Under the pieces are notes generated by a model. It had not been told where the DNA came from and did no database searches. It saw nothing but the letters and a program-made list of their open reading frames with translations. Below are positions 25,408-32,056 of a stretch of 64,000 nucleotides of DNA, in pieces. The DNA is taken from the NCBI GenBank assembly GCA_048263775.1, contig JBLXDU010000007.1:186001-250000 (forward strand), written 5' to 3'. The DNA is from UBA1479 sp048263775 (GTDB lineage Bacteria > Pseudomonadota > Alphaproteobacteria > Rhodospirillales > Casp-alpha2). The position numbers and the translations under genes were made by a program. Numbering within the stretch: the first letter of the stretch is position 1; the number at the start of each line of letters is the position of its first letter.

Positions 25408-25494
25408 GCGGGCGTGGTGAAATTGGTAAACACAAGGGACTTAAAATCCCTCGGCCTTACGGCCTTGTCGGTTCAAGTCCGACCGCCCGCACCA
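25408..25494 (+). tRNA. tRNA-Leu (anticodon UAA)
   Basis: An 87-base class II tRNA with encoded CCA. The acceptor stem GCGGGCG (25408-25414) pairs with CGCCCGC (25484-25490). The anticodon stem AGGGA/TCCCT encloses the loop CTTAAAA with UAA at 25442-25444. A long variable arm (CGGCCTTACGGCCTTG) marks a Leu-type tRNA, and the T-arm GTCGG-TTCAAGT-CCGAC is complete. Discriminator A is followed by CCA at 25492-25494. Two partial copies of the 3' half lie downstream. Confidence 0.97.
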
Positions 25495-25601
25495 TCCGCC
25501 TTCGCTTACGCTACGGCGCGATGAGCGGCGGAGCGTTAGAGAAGCGGATGCCGCGCTGTAGCCGCGCCGAAGCGCAGCGCAGGCGGGAGCGGAAGCGGGC
25601 C

Positions 25602-25841
25602 ATGAAGTACGTATACATCCTGCATAGCGAAATCGCCCCGGACCGGTATTACGTCGGATCAACCGTCGATCTGAAGCGACGGCTGAGCGAGCACAACGAC
25701 GGCCACTCCATCCACACCAACAAGTTCAAACCCTGGCGGCTGAAGACCTATCTGGCCTTCGACGATCACGCCAAGGCCGACGCGTTCGAGGCGTTCCTTA
25801 AGACCGGGAACGGTCGGTTGTTCGCCAAGAAGAGATTATAG
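25602..25841 (+). CDS. GIY-YIG nuclease domain protein
   Basis: A 79-residue single-domain protein. The catalytic pattern is YVYIL (residues 3-7) and YYVGST (15-20), with the catalytic Arg in VDLKRRLSEHN and the metal-binding Glu in DAFEAFLKTGNGR. This corresponds to the small stand-alone GIY-YIG proteins (UPF0213/YhbQ-like) that are often repeated in alphaproteobacterial genomes. ATG at 25602 has GGAAG upstream. It lies between the intact tRNA-Leu and the first partial copy of it, so it may be part of a small mobile unit. Function beyond nuclease fold is unproven. Confidence 0.85.
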   Translation: MKYVYILHSEIAPDRYYVGSTVDLKRRLSEHNDGHSIHTNKFKPWRLKTYLAFDDHAKADAFEAFLKTGNGRLFAKKRL

Positions 25842-25977
25842 ATCAGCGCCTAAAGGTTCATTTTCTAGACGGATAGCACCTAATGCGCGTAGGTTACGGT
25901 GAGAAGATCGTCCAGATCACGAACCGCGCGTAGCCTTCTGAGGTGAAGGCGGGGCAGCGAAAGCTGTAGCTGGTACG

Positions 25978-26029
25978 AAAATCCCTCGGCCTTACGGCCT
26001 TGCCGGTTCAAGTCCGGCCGCCCGCACCA
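25978..26029 (+). repeat. Partial copy 2 of the tRNA-Leu 3' half
   Basis: 52 bases matching the tRNA-Leu from the anticodon loop (AAAATCCCTCGGCC) to the CCA end. There are two changes, T to C and A to G, which fall on opposite sides of the T-stem and keep it paired. No 5' half precedes it, so it is not a functional tRNA. It is the type of duplication left by an element that integrated at the anticodon loop/3' end. Confidence 0.9.
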
Positions 26030-26047
26030 AAATTTGACGAGGCAGAT

Positions 26048-26707
26048 ATGGCGGAACCTGAAGACATATTCGGTAGGATTGGCGAGCGCCATTTGGTTGG
26101 GGTCTCTCGTTGTCCTTGTTGCAATGTGGCAAACCCACAGTTGCCAAATCTATGGAACTCAGGCGACCCCATACCGGCGTCGAAAGGTTATCCAAGAAGC
26201 CGGTGGTCTGTGTATTCCTGCACGACCTGTGGCCAGTTGATGATGGCAAAGGGGCAACCAGATGTAGGAGTCAGCAATCCCCTTATCGTCGAGGTCATTC
26301 CGGCTCCTAAAACTCCTCACGGAGACTTGCCTACAGTTGCACGTGAGTTTTTAAAACAAGCCTACGAGACTATTCATGCTCCGGACGCGGCAGCGGTAAT
26401 GGCCGGGAGTGCCGTAGACGCAATGCTCAAAGAGTTAGGCTTTGAGAAAGGCAGCTTGTACGACCGGATCGATGAAGCAGTTGCCGGCCACGTGTTGACA
26501 GAAGCAATGGGCGACTGGGCGCACGAAGTGAGGTTGGGTTCCAACCGCCCTCGACATGCGGACAAAGAGAAGCCGCACGTTACCAAACAAGAAGCAGAGC
26601 AATCAGTTGAGTTTGCCGAAGCGCTTGGGAACTTCCTCTTTGTGCTCACTTCCAAAATTAAACGCGGGATCGAACTGGCGAAAACAGCTGGGGAAAAAGG
26701 GGAGTGA
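26048..26707 (+). CDS. DUF4145 domain protein with N-terminal zinc ribbon
   Basis: A 219-residue soluble protein. The N-terminal part carries CPCC (about residues 22-25) and CTTC (54-57), a likely zinc ribbon. From about residue 75 it follows the DUF4145 pattern: PTVAREFLKQAYETI, AAAVMAGSAVDAMLKELGF, LYDRIDEAVAGHVLT and DWAHEVRLGSNRPRHA. DUF4145 often occurs in or beside restriction and other defence genes; its activity is unknown. GAGG is 8 bases before the ATG at 26048. Codon use is AT-richer than the surrounding genome. The gene lies between two partial tRNA-Leu copies, so it is probable cargo of an integrated element. Confidence 0.82.
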   Translation: MAEPEDIFGRIGERHLVGVSRCPCCNVANPQLPNLWNSGDPIPASKGYPRSRWSVYSCTTCGQLMMAKGQPDVGVSNPLIVEVIPAPKTPHGDLPTVAREFLKQAYETIHAPDAAAVMAGSAVDAMLKELGFEKGSLYDRIDEAVAGHVLTEAMGDWAHEVRLGSNRPRHADKEKPHVTKQEAEQSVEFAEALGNFLFVLTSKIKRGIELAKTAGEKGE

Positions 26708-26827
26708 AATCCCCTGTGCATGTTCGATGTTGCGGATTGTTGCGCCGTGTTGCGGCTGCTGCAGAAAGTGGGCAATAGCGTAACGTAAGAAGCGCAGGTT
26801 TCTGGGCTTCTTGTCGTAGCTCATGGC

Positions 26828-26877
26828 ACTTAAAATCCCTCGGCCTAAAGGCCTTGTCGGTTCAAGTCCGACCGCCC
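26828..26877 (+). repeat. Partial copy 3 of the tRNA-Leu 3' half
   Basis: 50 bases from the anticodon loop (ACTTAAAATCCCTCGGCC) to the 3' acceptor strand (GACCGCCC), lacking the terminal GCACCA. The variable-arm loop differs (AA for TAC-type bases). Similarity to the true tRNA locus continues past the tRNA: 26884-26903 matches 25501-25520 at 17 of 20 bases, so the duplicated unit includes downstream flank. Confidence 0.9.
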
Positions 26878-27020
26878 CCCGCTTTCGCTTGCGCTACAGT
26901 GCGGTTAAGCCCACCGGCACGAAGTCGTCACCCTGCCGCCACAGGATCGCCCCGTTCGTCCCTAGGATGCAGTCCTGCCGGTGCCGCCGGCGCCTGCCGA
27001 ATGAAAGAGGGTACGTATCC

Positions 27021-27563
27021 ATGACCACCGAGAACCCAACCGTGCGCTTCCACGAACAGTTGGGCGGCGACGCCTTGCTGTCGGTTCTGTCGGAGGCCCA
27101 GGACACGGTGCGCAGTTACGACAACAAGGCCCAGATCATGGGCGTGGGCTATATCCTCGCCCTGCAGGTGGTGCTGCGCAGCGGCGCGCAGATTCCGGTG
27201 CCCATCGAGCAGGCCGGGCTCTACGTGTTCGCGGGCTGGGCCATTCTGGTGCTGCCGATCATCATGTTCGCCTTGGTGCTGTACCCGTCGCACGCCAACA
27301 AGGTGTCGCGGAAACGCGATTTCGGGGCCTGCGCGGGGGCGATGTATTTCGATCCGCGCCGCAGCCCCGATGTGGACGCCTATGTGCGCACCGTGGCGGG
27401 CGCCGACTGGGTGCGCGAGACGGCCTGCGAGATCATCAAGGTGTCGGACATCCGCGACAAGAAACGCACGCGCTTCCTGCGCGCGCTCTATTGGACCGGC
27501 GGGTCGTTCGTCATGCTGTTCCTGGCGCAGATGGCGCGGGCCTCGGGCCTGCTCATCGAATAG
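27021..27563 (+). CDS. PycTM-like (DUF5706-type) membrane protein
   Basis: A 180-residue protein with a short N-terminal helix, two adjacent hydrophobic spans (about residues 43-60 and 70-94), a cytosolic region and a final span (about 158-176). The order YDNKAQIMGVGYILAL, then LVLYPSHAN, MYFDPRRSPDVDAYVRTV, ETACEIIKVSDIRDKKRTRF, matches the layout of the PycTM/DUF5706 domain, the transmembrane effector of Pycsar anti-phage systems. No pyrimidine cyclase gene is adjacent, so a defence role is only a hypothesis. It begins about 140 bases after the third tRNA-Leu copy and has host-like GC content. Confidence 0.65.
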   Translation: MTTENPTVRFHEQLGGDALLSVLSEAQDTVRSYDNKAQIMGVGYILALQVVLRSGAQIPVPIEQAGLYVFAGWAILVLPIIMFALVLYPSHANKVSRKRDFGACAGAMYFDPRRSPDVDAYVRTVAGADWVRETACEIIKVSDIRDKKRTRFLRALYWTGGSFVMLFLAQMARASGLLIE

Positions 27564-27574
27564 GCCGAAGCCGC

Positions 27575-27895
27575 TTAAGCCGACGACGACAGCTTCAACC
27601 CCACGATGCCCGCCGCGATCAGGCCGATGCAGGCGAGGCGCACCGCCGTTGCCGGTTCGTTGAACAGGAAGATGCCGAAGGCGGCGGCCCCCAGGGTGCC
27701 GATCCCGGTCCACACCGCATAGGCGGTGCCGAGCGGCAGGTCTCGCACGGCCAGGCCCAGCAGGAGCATGCTGGCGATCAACGCCGCCGCCGTGGCGATG
27801 CTGGGCAGGGGGCGGGTGAAGCCGTCGGTGTATTTCAGGCCGATGACCCAGGCGATTTCGAACAGACCCGCGACAAACAGGTAGATCCAGGACAT
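27575..27895 (-). CDS. SMR family exporter, guanidinium (Gdx/SugE) type
   Basis: A 106-residue four-span membrane protein. GLFEIAWVIGLKYTDGFTRP carries the essential Glu of small multidrug resistance proteins in the W-x-I-G-L-K-Y-T context typical of SugE/Gdx guanidinium exporters rather than EmrE. AYAVWTGIGTLGAAAFGI is family-typical. The ATG at 27895 gives the family start MSWIYLFVAG. I looked for a guanidine riboswitch upstream and did not see one. It converges with the PycTM-like gene. Confidence 0.9.
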   Translation of the reverse strand: MSWIYLFVAGLFEIAWVIGLKYTDGFTRPLPSIATAAALIASMLLLGLAVRDLPLGTAYAVWTGIGTLGAAAFGIFLFNEPATAVRLACIGLIAAGIVGLKLSSSA

Positions 27896-28044
27896 GGGCG
27901 CGCTCTCATGATGGGTTTGGGTGGTGGTTGGACATGACGATCCGGGCGTGACGGCCTGTTCCCGATGATCTGGGGCGGCCGCCCGGATGGGCATTCATGA
28001 ATGCGGGATGCGGCGCCGTCAACCGGCGCGGTCAATCGGCGTCG

Positions 28045-28428
28045 TTAATCGAGCGCGGGAAAGGTCGTGCTCAGGGTGTCCAGATAATGTTCGAGCTTCT
28101 TGCGGAAGGTGTCGTGCAGGGTGACCAGCTGCGTGCGGGAATCGTTTTCCTTCTGCCGCTTGTTGATCACGTTGTCGGTGGCCAATTGGGCGATCAGCTT
28201 CAGGGTCGTCGATTTGGACGCGGCCACGGACACGCAGATGTCTGAGACGTTGAGGTTCTGTCCGGCGTATTGGGCTTCGGCGATCAGGAAAAGAACGTCC
28301 CAGGTCAGGTTCTGGGTGCCTGCATTTCGGTACAGGGCGTTCTGGGTCGCGCGGGATTTTTGCACCCAACGGACCTTTTTCAGGTATTTCGTATACTCCG
28401 CTCTTGCTTGAGTTCGAGCGTTCACCAT
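28045..28428 (-). CDS. MarR-like winged-helix regulator
   Basis: A 127-residue protein with helix-turn-helix NVSDICVSVAASKSTTLKLI and wing KENDSRTQLVTLHDTFRK, the MarR-type D-x-R. GAGGGGGT sits 6 bases before the ATG at 28428. It is divergent from the cyclic-nucleotide-domain gene and has repeats in its promoter region. It resembles the protein at 22559-22951 in length and wing pattern. Effector and targets are unknown. Confidence 0.82.
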   Translation of the reverse strand: MVNARTQARAEYTKYLKKVRWVQKSRATQNALYRNAGTQNLTWDVLFLIAEAQYAGQNLNVSDICVSVAASKSTTLKLIAQLATDNVINKRQKENDSRTQLVTLHDTFRKKLEHYLDTLSTTFPALD

Positions 28429-28789
28429 GCTGACCCCCTCCCCCGAAGGTTTTGCTTTTAATGCGCTGGATTCCTTACGGAACACCACTCGTATATTCTT
28501 TTACAATCGTAAGCGTGAGCAAAAAAAGGTCTAGAAATTAGAGGGAATTCCCGTTTCACGATAGTAAGCGCGGATTATTCCTTCGCGAAAATTTCACAAC
28601 GTGCCCGCATGGCAGCCTTTTACGGCGAATTTGTCCAGAGACTTGCGCCTGATAATCATACGCGGCATCCTACCGGCAATTCTCGCTCGCCGGAACAACC
28701 GGCGGCGTGCTTTTGTGAGGGGTGCGGTTGGTACGTGGCGGCGTCTGCAGGAGACGGCGCCCAGATCAGCACTTGGGGACCTAACCAAC
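28429..28789. promoter_or_regulatory. Divergent intergenic region with repeated ATCGTAAGCG-type element
   Basis: 361 bases between the MarR-like gene and the cyclic-nucleotide-domain gene. The element ATCGTAAGCG (28506-28515) recurs as ATAGTAAGCG (28561-28570), 55 bases apart, the first within the small dyad TTAC-N4-GTAA. The frame of the downstream gene stays open back to 28601, but that extension is Arg-rich and unlike protein. These repeats are candidate operators for the divergent regulator. Confidence 0.4.
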
Positions 28790-30745
28790 ATGCAAACGAA
28801 CCTTGCGGGGAAGACCTATGAGGTCCAGACCGAATCCGACGGCAAGTGGACCTTTTTCGCTTCCCATAACGTAAAATCGCAGGCCATCCAGCAGGCGCAG
28901 GCCCTCTTGGACTCCCACAAATATTCGGGCGTCAAGGTGATCGCCGAAAGCGACCGCAAGGGCGACGAGATCATCTTCAACGAACGGGCCGAGGTCACGG
29001 ACAAGGGCCTGACCGTCGTGCCCATCGATTCCTCGCCGGTCTGCGAGACGCTGTCCGATTGCTATCAGTTGGAGGCCCGCCGCACGATCGGGCGCCTGCT
29101 GCGTCAATACCTGGACGATGTCGGCATGACGGCCATGGAATTGGCCTTCGATTTCGGCCGCCTGAAGATGCTGGAGCGCGACGACAAGCTCTATATCGGT
29201 GCCCTGTCGCGCCTCGCCAGTTTGCAGGTCGACAAGGACGCCGGTGAAAAGCCCGTCGATCGCCAGAACAAGCTGGAACGTCTGTACAACCAGCTCGTCG
29301 CCAACGCGCAAAAGATGATGAAGCGCGAGGACCTGAACGAGGCCCTTCAGGCGGGCGGTCTGCAGGCCCTGATCGACAAGGTCAATGCCGAGGCCCCGGC
29401 CGATGACCGCCATATGCTGATCCTGGCCGGCCTTGCGGTCCACATGGGTGAGCAGGGCGATTGGAGCGGCAAGATCGAATCCCTGGTCACGCTGTTGGGC
29501 GGGCAGGCGGGCGTTGTCGTTCAGGCTTATGTCGATGAGGCCTTGGCGGAAATCCTCGACGGCACCGCCGCCATCACGGAACTGCTGGGCGGGGTCGCCG
29601 ACGCGGCATCCGCACACCGCATGCTGGTTCAGTTGTGCCAGGGACGGCTGCCGGAAGTGAAAAATCCGCTCAGCTGCATCAACGAGCTGAACAAGACCAT
29701 GGCGGCTTACGAGCTGGAGAACGCGCGGGACGCGATCCTCGGCCGGGTCGCCCGCGGCATCGGCGGGGTCAAGCCGATGACCCGTGAGGGCAAGGAAGGC
29801 GAGCGCACGGCCCTGGTCACCCTGATCCGCAACCTCGAAGGTTATGCCGGGTTGCTCGGCGGCCCGCAGATGGCCGAGGCCCTGACCCTGCGCGCCAAGA
29901 TGGCCCTGGGCCGCGAGGACGGCGATCTCAGCGCCGAGGAAGCCGTCGCCAGCATCCTTGCCTATCTGCCGTCCCTGCCGTCGCGGGCGGGTTTCGTGCT
30001 CGACCTGTCGGCCACGGATACGGGCGCCAAGCAGCAAGCCGCCGTGGTCCGTAATCTGGCCCAGGCCATGCGCGGGCTGACCGGCGTCGACGCCCTGACC
30101 GGCGGCGGCCAGGATGCGAAGATGGCCAAGCGCGTGGCCGATGTGCTGAAGGAAAAGATCGCCGCCGCGGGCCTGCCGGATGAACTGAAACGGACGGCGG
30201 CCGCGACCCTGGACAAGGCCCTTGCCAACGGCGCCGCGGCGGGGGGCGCGCCGAATGGCGCGGCACCGCAGGAAAAGCGTTGGGACGAAGGCGCTCAGAA
30301 ACCGGCGCAGCCGGCACAATCGGCACCGGCCGCCGCCCCCAAACCCGCCCCGGCGCCGGCACCCGCGGCGGCGCCGGCCAACGGCGGAGGCAAGGGGCCG
30401 GAGCAGCGCAAGCTGGTCAAGGGCCAGATATTGTTCGAGGAAGGCGATGCCGGGACCGAGGCGTTCCTGATTTCCACAGGCGCGATTGAGATCTATCGGC
30501 GCGGCGCCATCGAGCAGAGCCTGGCCACGCTCGGCGCCGGCGAACTTCTGGGGGAACTGTCGCTGATCGACGATCAGCCGCGCGCCGCCTCAGCCCGCGC
30601 CGCCGAGGATTCGGTGCTGATCGTGCTGTCCAAGGAATCCCTCAAGGCTCGCCTGCAGCGCCTGGAGCAGACCGACAAGGTCCTGCACCGTCTGATGGGC
30701 GTGCTGGTCAACCGCCTGCGCGGGATGGCCCGCTCGGCGGAATAG
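28790..30745 (+). CDS. Large protein with C-terminal cyclic-nucleotide-binding domain
   Basis: A 651-residue cytosolic protein. The N-terminal 90 residues look like a small beta-rich domain (KTYEVQTESDGKWTFFASHN); residues about 95-470 are helical without recognised motifs. A Pro/Ala linker (APAAAPKPAPAPAPAAAPAN) precedes a cNMP-binding fold at about 535-645: GQILFEEGDAGTEAFLIS and GELLGELSLIDDQPRAASA, with the phosphate-binding Arg present. There is no DNA-binding or kinase domain after it, so the output must lie in the helical body. I choose the ATG at 28790, which begins the folded sequence. It converges with the enolase-like gene. Confidence 0.82.
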   Translation: MQTNLAGKTYEVQTESDGKWTFFASHNVKSQAIQQAQALLDSHKYSGVKVIAESDRKGDEIIFNERAEVTDKGLTVVPIDSSPVCETLSDCYQLEARRTIGRLLRQYLDDVGMTAMELAFDFGRLKMLERDDKLYIGALSRLASLQVDKDAGEKPVDRQNKLERLYNQLVANAQKMMKREDLNEALQAGGLQALIDKVNAEAPADDRHMLILAGLAVHMGEQGDWSGKIESLVTLLGGQAGVVVQAYVDEALAEILDGTAAITELLGGVADAASAHRMLVQLCQGRLPEVKNPLSCINELNKTMAAYELENARDAILGRVARGIGGVKPMTREGKEGERTALVTLIRNLEGYAGLLGGPQMAEALTLRAKMALGREDGDLSAEEAVASILAYLPSLPSRAGFVLDLSATDTGAKQQAAVVRNLAQAMRGLTGVDALTGGGQDAKMAKRVADVLKEKIAAAGLPDELKRTAAATLDKALANGAAAGGAPNGAAPQEKRWDEGAQKPAQPAQSAPAAAPKPAPAPAPAAAPANGGGKGPEQRKLVKGQILFEEGDAGTEAFLISTGAIEIYRRGAIEQSLATLGAGELLGELSLIDDQPRAASARAAEDSVLIVLSKESLKARLQRLEQTDKVLHRLMGVLVNRLRGMARSAE

Positions 30746-30754
30746 GCGTTCGGC

Positions 30755-32056
30755 CTAACCCCAGGGAAAGGCGGCCCGGGGCGGCAGGGCGGCGGAGCCG
30801 ATGGCGTCGGCGACCCGCAGGCCTTCGTTCCACTTCACCATGCGTTCGGACCGCGTGAACGACCCCACCTTCAATTGCTTGGCCCCCCAGCCCACGGCCA
30901 GATGGACGATGGTCACGTCCTCGGTCTCGCCTGATCGGGCGGACACGATGGCGCCGATCCCGGCATCCCGGGCGGCGTCGAAGGCGGCCTTGGTTTCCGT
31001 CACCGTGCCGGCCTGGTTCGGCTTGATCAGGGCGCAGTTGAGGGCGCCGTCACGGGCCGCCGCCTGGACCCGACCGGCGTTGGTCACCAGGAAGTCGTCA
31101 CCGACGATCTGCAATGACTTGGGGGCGGCCTTGGCGAAGGCGAGGAAGCCTTCCGCGTCGTCCTCGCTCATGGGGTCCTCGACGGACACGATGGGATAGC
31201 GGCCGACCCAGCCCAGCAGCATCTCGGCCAGTTCCTCGCGCGACATGTCGCGGTCCTCGCGGGCCAGGCGGTAACGCCCGCCCTTGCCGAATTCCGACGC
31301 CGCGATGTCGAGGGAGATGGCGACCTGCTCCCCCGGTTTCAGCCCGGCCTTCTCGATGGCCTGGACCAGGGTTTCGGCGGCGTCCTCGTTGGCGTCGAAC
31401 GCGGGCCAGAAGCCGCCCTCGTCGGCGACGCCCTGCAGCACGCCGCGTTCAGACATGATCTTGCCGGCGGCGATATAGACCTCGGCGGTCCAGGCCAGGG
31501 CCTGTTCATAGTCGTCGGCGCCGGTGGCGATGACCATGAAATCCTGCACGTCGATGCGCCGCCCGGCATGGGCGCCGCCGCCGAAGATCTGGATTTCCGG
31601 CAGGGGCAGCAGCGGCAGGCCTGGCGTGCCGCCCTGATCCCACAGGTACTTCCATAAGGGCTGCCCGGCTTGCGCGGCGGCGGCATGCAGCACCGCCATG
31701 GATACGGCGATGGTCGCGTTGCCGCCCAGGTTGGCTTTGTTGGGCGTGCCGTCCAGCGCGATCAACGCCTGGTCCACGGCCGCCTGATCGCCGGCATTCA
31801 TGCCGGTCAGCGTCTTGGCGATGGCGCCGTTGGTCTGCTTCAGGGCATCCGTCACGTCCCAGCCGCCGAGCCGGGGGCCGCCGTCGCGCAGGTCGATGGC
31901 TTCATTGCTGCCGCGCGACGCCCCCGCGGGCGCGATGGCCCGGCCGAGCGCGCCGCCGGCCAGGGTCACGTCGGCTTCGACTGTCGGGCGTCCCCGGGAA
32001 TCCCAAACGCGGCGGGCCTTGACGGCGGTGATGGTGGTGGCGGAGGAGGCCGTCAT
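30755..32056 (-). CDS. Divergent enolase paralogue
   Basis: A 433-residue enolase-superfamily protein of normal enolase length. Metal ligands are kept (LDIAASEF, SVEDPMSEDD, VGDDFLVTN), as are the general-base Lys (CALIKPNQAGTVTET), the Glu of VADEGGFWP, the His of GGGAHAG and the substrate Lys of KVGS. It differs from housekeeping enolase: SGASTGxxEA reads AGASRGSNEA, and SHRSGETED reads SARSGETED, removing the His of the mobile loop. It may be a slower enolase or act on a related phosphoglycerate-like substrate. Its start overlaps the stop of the kinase-like gene by 4 bases, so the two are translationally coupled. Whether it is the only enolase cannot be known from this window. Confidence 0.85.
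   Translation of the reverse strand: MTASSATTITAVKARRVWDSRGRPTVEADVTLAGGALGRAIAPAGASRGSNEAIDLRDGGPRLGGWDVTDALKQTNGAIAKTLTGMNAGDQAAVDQALIALDGTPNKANLGGNATIAVSMAVLHAAAAQAGQPLWKYLWDQGGTPGLPLLPLPEIQIFGGGAHAGRRIDVQDFMVIATGADDYEQALAWTAEVYIAAGKIMSERGVLQGVADEGGFWPAFDANEDAAETLVQAIEKAGLKPGEQVAISLDIAASEFGKGGRYRLAREDRDMSREELAEMLLGWVGRYPIVSVEDPMSEDDAEGFLAFAKAAPKSLQIVGDDFLVTNAGRVQAAARDGALNCALIKPNQAGTVTETKAAFDAARDAGIGAIVSARSGETEDVTIVHLAVGWGAKQLKVGSFTRSERMVKWNEGLRVADAIGSAALPPRAAFPWG

Noticed and set aside
27896..28044. Guanidine riboswitch before the SMR exporter
   Set aside because: Neither the ykkC core nor the paired ACGR-loop hairpins of mini-ykkC could be seen.
25400..28600. Complete defence system or integrase at the tRNA-Leu locus
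   Set aside because: No tyrosine recombinase, restriction enzyme, or pyrimidine cyclase gene was found. Only isolated candidate cargo genes are present.
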